A stretch of DNA of 64,000 nucleotides from Palsa-1248 sp963737835 (GCA_963737835.1 CAVTUH010000001.1:2418001-2482000), one strand, 5' to 3'; shown: positions 17,440 through 27,011, numbered from the stretch's first letter. Numbers and translations: made by a program. Notes: generated by a model not told the origin, from the letters alone.

Positions 17440-19206
17440 ATGTGCCGCGAGATGAAGTCGACGCCCGTCCGAACGAGTCGCCGCATCCGCGGTGCCTACA
17501 CGCTCATCCTCGTTTCGACAATGCTGGGGTGCGGTGACCACAAGCAGGGCAAGACGGCACAGCAGAGTACTGACGCCCAGCTCGCCGCACTGCCGGAGGC
17601 AGCACCGGGTGGAGGATCGTCGAACAGTGGACTGAACGACCTGCCAAGCGCGGCCGACGTAGACAGCGCCTCTGCGATACAGCACGCGTGCCTCGCCGAT
17701 GAAACCGAGCCTGACAGCGTACCCAATCTGCAGCCGTGGACGCCCGGCCGCGCATCAGTCGGCGACACCGTGCCATTGCGTGTCGGACTGAACGTGATAA
17801 CCGCCATCGCGACGCCGGATGGGGACTACGAGTCCGTCAAGACGGTCACTGACCTCAGCGGCAATCTGGTGTCGCTCGACCTGTCAGCGATGGTGCCCAA
17901 GTACGACGTCCTGGCCAAGAAAACCGTCCCGACGCCGACCGCCTCGCGACGGAACGTCCTCCGAGCGGATCAGGATACCGCATGCGGCTTCGCACCGGTC
18001 TTCCTTTCCATGCCGACGACGGAGCCGCCCGAGACAGACTCGGGTACGACGGGCATCACCTTCTCGGCGCGGCTCCTCGCCGCGATCAAGACCGGACACA
18101 GGGTCTATGTCCGGGTCATGATGCCGGACTTTGGGGACCTCGAGGACCGGGGACGCTGGATCCGTCGCGTCGAGCCGCACCCGGTTGGCGTTCCGGTCAT
18201 TTTGAATGACCAGCCCGTCGTACTCCCCGCGGTGCACGCGCAGTGCGATACGATCAGGACGTCTACGATGGCGCGCAACGGCGCCGAGATTCGCTACGTC
18301 GACTGCGAGTACTTCATCCTCGATGACCCGAAGGATCCGATCGTCCTCGCCTGGAGGACGATGGATTTGCAGAAGGACACCACGCTCGATGGTGTGCCCG
18401 ATTCGGTGCTGCGTGGCACGAACAAGACCGGGTTCCGAACGGTGAAGGGCGTACTGCAACTCGATACCACGCAACTCCGGGTCGTGCACATCGCTGATGC
18501 CGATGTCGAGATCGCCGGCGGTGCAGGTGGAGGCGGAGGCGGTGGAGGCGGTGGTGGCGATCTCGGGATGGCTGCGGGTGGCGGCGCTGCCGGCGCGGGC
18601 GGCGGCAACGGCGGAGGCGGCGGAGGCGGCGGAAGTGGCGGAAGTGGCGGAGGTGGCGGAGGTGGCGGAGGTGGAGGAGGAGGAGGCGGCGGCGCGGGCG
18701 GATCGGCTGGTGCAGGGAGTGGCGGTGCGGCGGGTGGTAGTGGCGGAGGCGGAGGGGGTGGTGGTGGTGGCGGCGGTGGTGGTGGAGGTGGAGGCAGCGG
18801 TAGCGGCGGTGGTGGCGGGGCAGGTGCAGCCGCCAGCGAACAGCGAATGGAGCAGGCTTTGAAGCGCGACCGGAAGGTCCTGGTCTACGGGATCTACTTC
18901 GATTTCGCGCAGGCCAAGATCAAGAAGCAGTCCGGTCCAGTGCTGCACGAGATCGCAGACCTCATGCACAAGAATCCTGACTGGACGCTCGCGATCAACG
19001 GCTACACTGACAGCATCGGCGGCGATGTCTACAACCTCGCGCTGTCCAAACGTCGTGCGGCAGCGGTCCGGGACACGCTGGTCAGCGGCTTTCGGATCGC
19101 GGCGAAGCGCCTGACGTCGAACGGATTTGGCTCGGCATCGCCCGTCGATTCGAACTCGACGCTGGTTGGTCGCGCGCGCAACCGGCGGGTAGAGCTAGTG
19201 AGGTAG
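17440..19206 (+). CDS. OmpA-family lipoprotein with long polyglycine linker
   Basis: 588 residues from ATG 17440, chosen because agggaag precedes it and it puts the lipobox (VSTMLGC, Cys32) in place. Residues about 40-350 form an unfamiliar beta-rich domain; about 360-465 are almost pure glycine with Ser, Ala and a few Asn; from about 475 the OmpA-like peptidoglycan-binding domain begins (YFDFAQAKIKKQSG, then INGYTDSIGGDVYNLALSKRRA and GRARNRRVELVR). Probably an outer-membrane lipoprotein whose flexible linker lets the OmpA domain reach the wall. The GGC/GGT/GGA repeat tract (18517-18834) is prone to slippage. Confidence 0.87.
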   Translation: MCREMKSTPVRTSRRIRGAYTLILVSTMLGCGDHKQGKTAQQSTDAQLAALPEAAPGGGSSNSGLNDLPSAADVDSASAIQHACLADETEPDSVPNLQPWTPGRASVGDTVPLRVGLNVITAIATPDGDYESVKTVTDLSGNLVSLDLSAMVPKYDVLAKKTVPTPTASRRNVLRADQDTACGFAPVFLSMPTTEPPETDSGTTGITFSARLLAAIKTGHRVYVRVMMPDFGDLEDRGRWIRRVEPHPVGVPVILNDQPVVLPAVHAQCDTIRTSTMARNGAEIRYVDCEYFILDDPKDPIVLAWRTMDLQKDTTLDGVPDSVLRGTNKTGFRTVKGVLQLDTTQLRVVHIADADVEIAGGAGGGGGGGGGGGDLGMAAGGGAAGAGGGNGGGGGGGGSGGSGGGGGGGGGGGGGGGGAGGSAGAGSGGAAGGSGGGGGGGGGGGGGGGGGGSGSGGGGGAGAAASEQRMEQALKRDRKVLVYGIYFDFAQAKIKKQSGPVLHEIADLMHKNPDWTLAINGYTDSIGGDVYNLALSKRRAAAVRDTLVSGFRIAAKRLTSNGFGSASPVDSNSTLVGRARNRRVELVR

Positions 19207-19218
19207 TAAGAGGCGAAA

Positions 19219-19366
19219 CGGCGGGATCAGGGGTCAGGGGTCAGGGGAACAAACCGAAAGGTCGTTCACGGTGCTTAATGACCGCCTCGGACCGGTAGGG
19301 GCGACGCTTTGCGTCGCCCTTGTTGTCGTTGCGGTTGTCGTTCTCCTGACTCCTGACCCCCGCCGT
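19219..19366. repeat. Heptamer-arm inverted element, family B (copy 1) with REP-like palindrome
   Basis: Left arm gggatcaggggtcaggggtcagg, right arm ctcctgactcctgaccccc, core with ttcacggtgctt and a REP-like palindrome (gggcgacgctttgcgtcgccc, about 19300). It lies between the converging OmpA and MFS genes and probably terminates both. Confidence 0.85.
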
Positions 19367-19372
19367 TGTTTT

Positions 19373-20608
19373 TTACACCGCTTGCGCTGCCCTGGGCGCG
19401 GTCGCCAGCCATCCCGCCAATCCTGCAACACCCACGCATGCAGCCGCGAGCACCATTGGGGCGGCGGGGAATGGATGAGGGAGTTGCAGGGACCAGGTGA
19501 AGGTCTGCGTGAAGAGCACCGGTCCGATCATCATGCCGACGCCGCGTAGGCTGCTCAGCGCGCCTTGTAGTTGGCCCTGCTCGGTGCTGTCGACGTGACG
19601 GGTCGCCAGGGCTTGCAGCGATGGGCTGGCAATGCCACTCAGCGAGACGAGCGGGATCCCGCAGAGGAACGCGCTCCCGGCGGCTGCGAGGGCGAAGACG
19701 GAGAAACCGGTCGTCATGAACGCATACCCCAACGCGAGTGCGCGGCGTTCGCCGAGACGCGCGACGATCGGGCCGACGAGGAAGGCGGACACAATCGTGG
19801 TGCATACGCCGATCGCGGCGAGCGAAATCCCGATCTGTCGTTCGTTCCACGTGTATCGGTACTCGGTGTACAGGACGTAGAGGCTCGGCAAGACTTCGTG
19901 GGCGACGTAATAGAGGAATGCGGCGACGCCGAGTCCCAGGAGTGCGGTGCGCGACCGGAGAAACGCGACCGCTCCGAACGGGTGGGCCATGCGCCATTCC
20001 ACGTGGCCACGCCGCTCTCGGGGGAGCGACTCCGGGAGAATGAAGAAGCCGTAGGCAAAATTCGCCAAACTCAACGCGGCGGCGACCCAGAACGGCAGCC
20101 GGAGATCGATGGCGCCGAGGAGTCCACCCACGGCCGGCCCGATAACGAACCCGAGCCCGAACGCTGCGCCGAGCATGCCGAAACGCGCGGCGCGCCGGTC
20201 GGGTGGCGTCACGTCGGCCACATACGCTGTCGCAGTCGGGTAGCTCGATGAGGTGATGCCCGACAGCACTCGTCCGAGAAACAGCCAGCCGACCGACGGC
20301 GCGACGGCCATCACGAGGTAGTCGAGCCCGAGACCGAGATTCGAGAGCAGGATCACCGGTCGGCGTCCGAAGCGATCGGAGAGTGTGCCGATGGTCGGTG
20401 AGCAGAGGAATTGCATCAGCGCCCAGGCGAAGCCGAACCATCCGGTGATGGTCGACGCCCGCGCGATCGATCCGCCCTCGAACGACACGATGAGCGTGGG
20501 CAGGACCGGCACGATGATGCCGAGTGCCAACATGTCGAGGGCGACCGTGACGAAAATGAACGCAAACGCGGCGCGTCCGGCGCTCCGCGGGGCGACGCCT
20601 GGGGTCAC
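19373..20608 (-). CDS. TetA-type MFS drug:proton antiporter
   Basis: 411 residues, GTG 20608. TM1 carries VALDMLALGIIVPVLP, the DHA1/TetA hallmark; motif A is GTLSDRFGRRPVI (residues 74-86); a family-like GAAFGLGFVIGPAVGG lies in TM5. Twelve hydrophobic segments are expected. It should export a drug or metabolite in exchange for protons at the inner membrane. It lies 54 bases downstream of the LysR-HTH/kinase fusion on the same strand and is likely its co-transcribed target. The true substrate cannot be read from sequence. Confidence 0.89.
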   Translation of the reverse strand: MTPGVAPRSAGRAAFAFIFVTVALDMLALGIIVPVLPTLIVSFEGGSIARASTITGWFGFAWALMQFLCSPTIGTLSDRFGRRPVILLSNLGLGLDYLVMAVAPSVGWLFLGRVLSGITSSSYPTATAYVADVTPPDRRAARFGMLGAAFGLGFVIGPAVGGLLGAIDLRLPFWVAAALSLANFAYGFFILPESLPRERRGHVEWRMAHPFGAVAFLRSRTALLGLGVAAFLYYVAHEVLPSLYVLYTEYRYTWNERQIGISLAAIGVCTTIVSAFLVGPIVARLGERRALALGYAFMTTGFSVFALAAAGSAFLCGIPLVSLSGIASPSLQALATRHVDSTEQGQLQGALSSLRGVGMMIGPVLFTQTFTWSLQLPHPFPAAPMVLAAACVGVAGLAGWLATAPRAAQAV

Positions 20609-20662
20609 TGGATGATCGCTCGCGATCGTTGTGCCGGCGTCACACGACGTCAGCCGTCAGGC

Positions 20663-21757
20663 TCACACGAGCGCCGCAGCGAATGCCCGCGCGGTCTGGA
20701 ACCGATCGGCGGGAATCGGCGAGAGCGCTCGTGCGACCGCGCGCGCGACGTGCTCCGGCACGCTCGGTCGTCGCGACTGCAGCAATGGCGGCGCCGTGCT
20801 CTGTTGTTTGGCGATGATGGCCTGAGCCGTGGCGCCGGTGAAGGGCGGCTCGCCTGCCAGCATCTCGAAAAGCACGGCGGCCAAGGAGTAGATATCGCTC
20901 CGGGCATCCACGTCGGGTGCCCCGCCAGCCTGTTCGGGCGACATGTACGCTGGCGTACCCAGGATGACGCCGGGCGCGGTCAATCCCGACTCTCCCGCGC
21001 GGCTCACCGCCCGCGCGATGCCGAAATTCGTCACCAGTGCGTGCCCGGCGGCGAGCAGGATGTTGTCCGGCGTGATGTCCCGGTGCACGACCGACTGGCC
21101 GTGGGCGTACGCGAGTGCGTCGGCGATTTCGCGCGCGATCGTGAGCGCATCGTCGAGGGGTAGCTGCCGCTCACGGCCCAACCGAGTCCGGAGCGACTCG
21201 CCTTCGACGAACGGCATCGTGTAATAGAGCAGCTCGGCATCACCGCCCGCTGCCAAGGCAGGAACGATGTGCGGATGGGTCAGGCGCGCCGCGAGCTGCA
21301 CCTCCTGGCGGAAGCGATCTGCGCTGACCCCAGCCGCGAGTCCACGTGGGAGCGCCTTGACCACGACGCGCCGCGCCAGCGCGATCTCCGTCGCGGCGAA
21401 CACCCGCGAGTCGCGTCCTCCCAGCTGTCGGTCGATCGAGTAGCTGGTGCCGAGCAATGTCTGCAGGGCCTCGCGCAACTCGGCGCGATCCGCCGAGTGG
21501 TCCGTCTCACGGACCGCACCGACGGCGTGATCCGCTTCGCGAAGGGTGCGTCTCGCATGGGCGAGAAACTTCTCGCCGGCCGGCGTCAGCTGCATGCCGC
21601 GCGGGGTGCGCTCGAACAACTGCGCGCCCAGCTCGCGCTCGAGATCATGGATCTGAGCGGACAGCGAGGGTTGCGAGACGTTGAGGCGGCCGGCCGCGCG
21701 CCCGACGTGGCGTTCCTCGGCAACGGCGACGAAGTAGCGCAGGTGACGCAGCTCCAA
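20663..21757 (-). CDS. LysR-type HTH fused to a degenerate Ser/Thr kinase domain
   Basis: 364 residues in one uninterrupted frame. Residues 1-62 are a textbook LysR helix-turn-helix (MELRHLRYFVAVAEE, then VSQPSLSAQIHDLERELGAQ and LFERTPRGMQLTPAGE). A linker follows, and from about 105 a Hanks-type kinase fold replaces the normal LysR effector domain: Lys134 (VVVKAL), alphaC Glu152, HRDITPDN (225-232), NFG (244-246), GTPAYMSPEQ (267-276), DIYSLAAVLFEML. The magnesium-binding DFG aspartate is Asn244 and the catalytic-loop lysine is Thr229, and the glycine loop is degenerate (QLGGRDSRVF), so I infer a pseudokinase or weak kinase acting as a sensor for the HTH. The MFS exporter follows at 54 bases. 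Confidence 0.88.
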   Translation of the reverse strand: MELRHLRYFVAVAEERHVGRAAGRLNVSQPSLSAQIHDLERELGAQLFERTPRGMQLTPAGEKFLAHARRTLREADHAVGAVRETDHSADRAELREALQTLLGTSYSIDRQLGGRDSRVFAATEIALARRVVVKALPRGLAAGVSADRFRQEVQLAARLTHPHIVPALAAGGDAELLYYTMPFVEGESLRTRLGRERQLPLDDALTIAREIADALAYAHGQSVVHRDITPDNILLAAGHALVTNFGIARAVSRAGESGLTAPGVILGTPAYMSPEQAGGAPDVDARSDIYSLAAVLFEMLAGEPPFTGATAQAIIAKQQSTAPPLLQSRRPSVPEHVARAVARALSPIPADRFQTARAFAAALV

Positions 21758-21937
21758 GCCACAATCCTCGTGAAGACCGCCCGATCGGATGCCTGGCGAT
21801 CAAAGTATACGAGCCGGGGGTTGGGGGTTAGTGGCTACGAATTGCAGACGACAGCGGGCGTGCACGCAACAACGACACACGCTCATAGCGCGGTGCTATC
21901 GTGTTGATCCGCGGAGACCTCGCGGAAGCCGGGAGCG

Positions 21938-22339
21938 TCAGGTGAGTTGATCTCCGGGTCCGTCGGCCTGATCCAACTCGTGCGTGAGGAGGTATTCCGG
22001 GTACATCGCGAGGAAGACCTTCTCATGCCCCCGTGCAGTGAGCCAGGTGAGGAAGCGGCGTCGCTGGTTGACGGCCCGTTGCCACGCGGCGGTGCGCTCG
22101 GGGCTCGTGCAGATCCGCGTCTCGCTCCATCGCAGCGCCTCGAGCGCGTCGGCCACCAGCGTTCGCAGGGTCTCGACCTCGACAAACAGCTGCAACGGTT
22201 GGATGGGCGTCACACCTGACGCGGGGAACGGGCCCTCATCCGCCTCGAGCTTGGCGGAGTCGTCGAGGCCAGCGGCGCCCGGCGCCTGACGCTTCACCTC
22301 GTCCATGACCCGCTGGAGAAACGAGATGCGGTTGCGCAT
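21938..22339 (-). CDS. Hypothetical protein, helical
   Basis: 133 residues from ATG 22339. It reads as a mostly helical soluble protein (LFVEVETLRTLVADALEALR, ERTAAWQRAVNQRRRFLTWL, EKVFLAMYPEYLLTHEL) with an acidic tail. Codon use and residue balance resemble real coding sequence; no family recognised. It lies between the LysR/kinase fusion and the Hanks kinase on the same strand, but the 180-base gap to the fusion start and the repeat-filled gap on the other side argue against one operon. Confidence 0.6.
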   Translation of the reverse strand: MRNRISFLQRVMDEVKRQAPGAAGLDDSAKLEADEGPFPASGVTPIQPLQLFVEVETLRTLVADALEALRWSETRICTSPERTAAWQRAVNQRRRFLTWLTARGHEKVFLAMYPEYLLTHELDQADGPGDQLT

Positions 22340-22442
22340 CCCACAATGTCGGCCGCACGGCCAGTCTCAGCGGTGACAAAGCGCACAGTGCGCGATCCCG
22401 CGTGGTCGAGCATCACAGTGCGCACCCCGACCGTCACTCCGC

Positions 22443-22541
22443 TGGCGCGGCGCGACGGTAGAAAGGAGAAAGGAGTGAGGACGCGCGCGTTCCGCGGCGC
22501 GTAGAAAGGAGAAAGGAGAGAGGAGTGAGGAGAAAATAGAC
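22443..22541. repeat. Heptamer element, family C (direct copies)
   Basis: Two runs of GTAGAAAGGAGAAAGGAG-type heptamers (about 22456-22480 and 22501-22541) separated by a GC-rich core (gcgcgcgttccgcggcgcg). Both runs have the same orientation, unlike the inverted copies. It lies just past the end of the Hanks kinase gene. Confidence 0.8.
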
Positions 22542-22584
22542 ACCGGCACACAGATGGTTGTGCGGAGTCTCGGAGCGCCAGCGG

Positions 22585-24334
22585 CTACGGCGTGCGAGGG
22601 GGAGGGGGGTGTACGCGGACGCCAACGGCGGGCGACGAAGAGTCCTGGAGAAGGGATCCGGTCGCGGTGTTACTGGATGCCGCTCGGCGAGGGGCGACTC
22701 GCACACCGCTCGCGGGCGTATTCGTGTCGCTCCCGACCTGTACCGGGGTCACAGCAGCAGGCGGCGCCTGGAGCAGCGCGGCGCCTGCGACGGCGGCCTG
22801 GTATGCCTGCAGCGAAAGCGTCGCGGTCGCCGCACGGGCTCGGACCGGGTCGTACGGGCTCGGGCCTGGCTCGGCCCCGCGCGTCGCTGCGTGCGCGCGG
22901 GCGTCGGTCAGGTGCCACGCCGGCGTGTCCAGCGGAGGAAGCGTGAGCGAGTCATCGAAATGCGCGGGCGTGACAGGCTCGAGCGACGCAAGGGCCGCCG
23001 CCGCAACGGGCATTGCCACGGTGTCGATCGTGACGCTGTCCGCAGCCGCTCGCTCAGACGCGTCCGTTGCGACATCACCACGAGTCAAGGACCAGCGCAC
23101 GATCCCGTGATGACCGGACATCGCCGCGACGAGGCCGGTGGTGACGATCGCGGCGCCGCACGCCGCGGCGATCCATCGCACGCGCTGTCGGCGGCGTTCC
23201 AGCGCATCGTCGCGCGCACGCGACTCTCGGAACGCGACGGGACGCAGTCCCTGCCGCGCAGCGACACGGCTCGGTCTCCGCGCCTCGTGGCGCGCCGCCA
23301 TGGCGACCGTTGGTACCGCTGCCGGGTCGGCGGGCGCCGCGGCATTGACGTCCCCGCGGTCGTCCCACGGCATGCCGAGTGTCCACTCCGCACCCGGGAA
23401 CCCGTCAGCGGCGCGCGACGGGGCAGCTCGGCTCGATGTTGATTGCCCGGCGGGCTCGATCGCCTCCAGAAAGTCGGCCACCGATGGCCAGCGCTCTTCG
23501 CGATTCTTGCAGAGTGCGCGCTCGATCGCGTCAACGATGCGCTTGGGCACTGCGCTCGCGTATGTCTCGAGGGGTGGCAGCGGGACGTGCTTCTGCCGAT
23601 ACATCACATCATCGAGCGAGGTGCCGCTCCACGGTCGGACGCCCACGAGCATTTCCCACGCGACGAGGCCCAGGCTGTATGTGTCCGACCTGCCGTCCAG
23701 CTCGAGGCCGTCGACCTGCTCAGGGGACATGTAGACCGGTGTCCCGACCGTCATGCCGGCGGGAGTCACGCGTCTGGAATCGCCCAGTGCGCAGGCGATG
23801 CCAAAGTCGCCGAGGAGCGCGCGTCCGGTGCCACGCTCGAGGATGATGTTTTCCGGTTTGACGTCCCGGTGGACGACGCCGAGCTCGTGGGCGAACGCGA
23901 GCGCGCTGCCAATCTCACGTACGATGCGCAGCGTCGCGTCGATCGGGAGCGCACCGGCGCGATCGAGGCGCGCGCGGAGCGACTCTCCATCGATGAATGG
24001 CATGGTGAAGTACGGCACTCCGAGCACCGTGCCAATCGTGAAGATCGGGACGATATGGGGGTGGTGGAGGCGCGCCGCGGTGACCGCTTCGCGGCGGAAC
24101 TCGGCCTCCTGCTCACCTCCGGGGACGCCAGGGGTGAGCATCTCTGATGACGACGCGGCGCCCGAGCGCCGTTTCCGAGCCGACAAACACACGGTTCGTC
24201 GACCCGGCGCGCAACTCGCGCTCGAGCACGAACGTGCCCTTGAGCGCGGCTTCGACGCGCTCGCGCCAGTCATCGGCCGCGTGGTACGGCCAAGGGCTCG
24301 TCACATGCCGCCCGCGCTTTTCGCGCGGCCGCAT
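22585..24334 (-). CDS. Hanks-type Ser/Thr protein kinase with one membrane segment (frameshifted as sequenced)
   Basis: The N-lobe starts in one frame (FVLERELRAGSTNRVFVG, ETALGRRVVI) and continues in the next (MLTPGVPGGEQEAEFRREAV). Deleting one base in 24142-24146 joins them and can restore the VAIK lysine (ATC-AAG-ATG). Then HRDVKPENII, DFGIACALG, GTPVYMSPEQVDG and DTYSLGLVAWEML follow, all catalytic residues intact, so it should be an active kinase. After the domain come a low-complexity region, one transmembrane helix (RWIAAACGAAIVTTGLVAAM) and a long Ala/Pro/Thr-rich extracytoplasmic tail without a known sensor domain. Start at ATG 24334 is tentative; GTG 24307 is an alternative. Confidence 0.82.
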
Positions 24335-24487
24335 GGCAGTCGTGGATCCGGGCGTGCCAACGCCATTAACGATTGTACCGCCGCCGTGGGTCAACGGTCC
24401 ACCCCTACCTTCGGCGAATCGTCGAGCCCGGCGTTCCCGGTCGCCCGATGGCGGGCTTCGGCCCCGCGATTGCAGAGGGGGCTCGCA

Positions 24488-24880
24488 ATGGCTGATCAAT
24501 CCGTTCCGCCCGGCGATCGCCGGACGGACACACCAACCCGTCGCGAACCCTCGACGCAGCCGACTGAGCCGCCTACGCAGGAGATCCGGGCGGCGCTCGT
24601 CGAAGCGGTCTGCGACGGGGCCCATCAGCCGTTCACGGACGAGGCGATTGCCGCGCAACGGGACGCGACCGATCGGCTGCACCGCCTGGTCGACGCGTAC
24701 GTGAGCCACTTGCGGGATCGGGGGATTCCGCCCGAGCGAGCCGTCGGCTTCATGAAGGCACTCATTCGCGACACGGATATTCCCTGTCGCCGACCACTAC
24801 TGACGCTCGAGAGTGACATCACGCATTGGTGCATCGACGCGTACTACTCGGACCGTGAGGAGGGGGGTCCGAGCCGCTAG
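24488..24880 (+). CDS. Hypothetical protein
   Basis: 130 residues from ATG 24488, which has a purine-rich Shine-Dalgarno (agaggggg). Upstream in-frame sequence belongs to the divergent kinase gene, so the shorter start is used. The N-terminal 40 residues are disordered (Pro/Thr/Arg); the rest is helical (DRLHRLVDAYVSHLRDRGIP, VGFMKALIRDTDIP, LTLESDITHWCIDAYYSD). No family recognised. Divergent from the Hanks kinase across a 153-base gap, so the two may share control. Confidence 0.65.
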   Translation: MADQSVPPGDRRTDTPTRREPSTQPTEPPTQEIRAALVEAVCDGAHQPFTDEAIAAQRDATDRLHRLVDAYVSHLRDRGIPPERAVGFMKALIRDTDIPCRRPLLTLESDITHWCIDAYYSDREEGGPSR

Positions 24881-25049
24881 CGCAGTGCGCGGCGATGAGG
24901 CGTCGCGGAGAGTGGACAGCGGGCGGTGTTCGACACACCTTCCCCAGCACAGTAGCCGTTCGAGGGGCGCGCGGTGTCCAAGCACCGTGTGACCGCGCTC
25001 GCTCGGCGCACACGTCAACATCTCATTCGTCTTTCTCCTCCAGACTCTG

Positions 25050-27011
25050 ATGCATCGCTTACTCTCCGTTGCCTCCACGAGCTGTGCAGGTGCGCTCGTC
25101 GCGACGCTGTGGCTCGGCGCCGCACCCGCGCGAGCGAGTGGCCAGGGTGCGCCAATGACGCGATCGGCGCATCTCGCACATTCAGCTCCCATCACCGGTG
25201 TCTCGTACGAGGTGACCATCGATTCGGGGACGACCGCTGCCCGCTCATTCGCGGTGGCCATGCATTTTCGCGTGGCGGGGCCGGGTCCCGTGGTGTTAGC
25301 GCTCCCTGCCTGGACGCCGGGTCACTATACCCTGCTCTGGTTTGCCCGCCGGCTCTCGAGCTTCACGCCGACGTCGGCCGAACAGCCCGTCGACTGGCAT
25401 CAGCTGGATTTTCAAACATGGCAGCTCGATGGGCTCAAACCCGGCGCCACGGTGACCGTCGCGTTCGACTACCTCGCAGACACGAATGACCGCGCGGTCG
25501 CGTGGACCCGTCCCGATTTCGCGTTCTTCAACGGGACCAACCTGTTCATGTACCCGGTGGGTCAGGGATTCAATTGGCCCGCGGAGGTGGACGTCCAGAT
25601 ACCGAGTAGTTGGCGGATCGCGACCGGGATGACCGCGAGCACGACGCGGCGCACGGGCGGGATGCATCACGACTACAACGTCGTGCACGTCTTCACGGCA
25701 TCCAACTACCACGATCTCGTCGACATGCCGTTTTTCGTCGGCAACTTCGATCTCGACAGCATTGCAGTCAGTGCGATCGCCGGCGGGCCCAAGGGCCATT
25801 GGGTCCGCGCGGCGAGCTACCCCGCTGGACTCATTACGGGGCAGCGGATGACGCGGTGGCTCGACTGGCTCGCGCGGATCGCGCCGACCCACGCGGCCGT
25901 CTTTCACGACATGCCGTGGAGTACGTACACAGTGCTGCAGGTGGCGGACCCGCATCCCAACGGCGGTGGGCTCGAGCACCAGGACTCACAGCTCGACGAG
26001 ATCAGCCCCGACTGGATGGACCTCCCGCTGCTGCCGGGCCTCTACTCGCACGAGATGTTCCACGCGTGGAACGTGAAGCGTCTCCGTCCCGCCGACATGG
26101 TCCCGTACCGGTACGACGACGCGCAGCCCACGGAGTGGCTATGGGAATCCGAGGGCGTCACGGATTACTACGGGGCACTGGGAACCGTTCGCGGCGGCAT
26201 TGTGGATTCGACGGCGTTCTTCAGCGCAATGGCCGGTGCCATGACATCGGTTGCCGCCGCACCACGCACGGCGGTGACCGATGCGTCACTCCGGCCGTGG
26301 ATCGATCCAACCGATGGTTCGAGCGGGCTGTACTACCCCAAGGGCTCGAACATCGGTTTCATGCTCGACATCCTGATTCGGGATGCGAGTGACAACCGCC
26401 ATTCGCTCGACGACGTGATGCGGTCGCTGTACCAGTCGACGTACAAGCAGAGCCGCGGGTATACGGCGACCGATTGGTGGTCCGCGGTGTCGGCGGCGGC
26501 CGTCCCGCATCCAATGCATGTCTCGATCGCGGAGCTCCGCCGGCGATTCATCCAAGGGCGCGATCCGATCCCGTGGGACACGATCCTCCCGCTGGCCGGC
26601 TTGCGGACCGCGCAGGACACGATGCAGGTGGTGCGATTGGGTGTGTCGACGGCGCCCGACTCTGAGGGTGGCGTCCGGGTCATGTACGTCGCGCCGCACA
26701 GCGCGGCCGACACGGCTGGCATCAAGGCGGGCGACCGCATCACGCAACTCGGGGATGTGGCGATCCAGGAGCCTTCATCATTCGAGGCATTCCGTCGTCG
26801 CTACGCGAGCGCGAGCGGCACCACGATCTCCGCCGCGGTGGTCCGTGGCGGCGCGAAGTCGATGCCGCCGTCGCCAGCACAGACGCTCACGCTGCAAGTG
26901 CCGATTCGCACCGCGCGCGAGACGACGATCCGTGTCGAACCCGATCCCGCCGCCTCGCCCAAAGCCGCGCGGGTCAGGCACGGGATTTTGACCGGCACCA
27001 CGGGCGCGTAG
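25050..27011 (+). CDS. M61-family metallopeptidase (glycyl aminopeptidase-like) with PDZ domain
   Basis: 653 residues with a Sec signal (GALVATLWLGAAPARASG). An N-terminal beta domain precedes the gluzincin core: HEMFHAWNVKRL (residues 334-338 are HExxH) and the third ligand Glu368 in ESEGVTDYYG. A PDZ domain follows near 545-610 (RVMYVAPHSAADTAGIKAGD, then ITQLGDVAIQEP). Family members are exported aminopeptidases with preference for N-terminal Gly/Ala. The last residues and the TAG stop lie in a repeat hairpin (gggcgcgtagcgccc). Confidence 0.9.
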   Translation: MHRLLSVASTSCAGALVATLWLGAAPARASGQGAPMTRSAHLAHSAPITGVSYEVTIDSGTTAARSFAVAMHFRVAGPGPVVLALPAWTPGHYTLLWFARRLSSFTPTSAEQPVDWHQLDFQTWQLDGLKPGATVTVAFDYLADTNDRAVAWTRPDFAFFNGTNLFMYPVGQGFNWPAEVDVQIPSSWRIATGMTASTTRRTGGMHHDYNVVHVFTASNYHDLVDMPFFVGNFDLDSIAVSAIAGGPKGHWVRAASYPAGLITGQRMTRWLDWLARIAPTHAAVFHDMPWSTYTVLQVADPHPNGGGLEHQDSQLDEISPDWMDLPLLPGLYSHEMFHAWNVKRLRPADMVPYRYDDAQPTEWLWESEGVTDYYGALGTVRGGIVDSTAFFSAMAGAMTSVAAAPRTAVTDASLRPWIDPTDGSSGLYYPKGSNIGFMLDILIRDASDNRHSLDDVMRSLYQSTYKQSRGYTATDWWSAVSAAAVPHPMHVSIAELRRRFIQGRDPIPWDTILPLAGLRTAQDTMQVVRLGVSTAPDSEGGVRVMYVAPHSAADTAGIKAGDRITQLGDVAIQEPSSFEAFRRRYASASGTTISAAVVRGGAKSMPPSPAQTLTLQVPIRTARETTIRVEPDPAASPKAARVRHGILTGTTGA

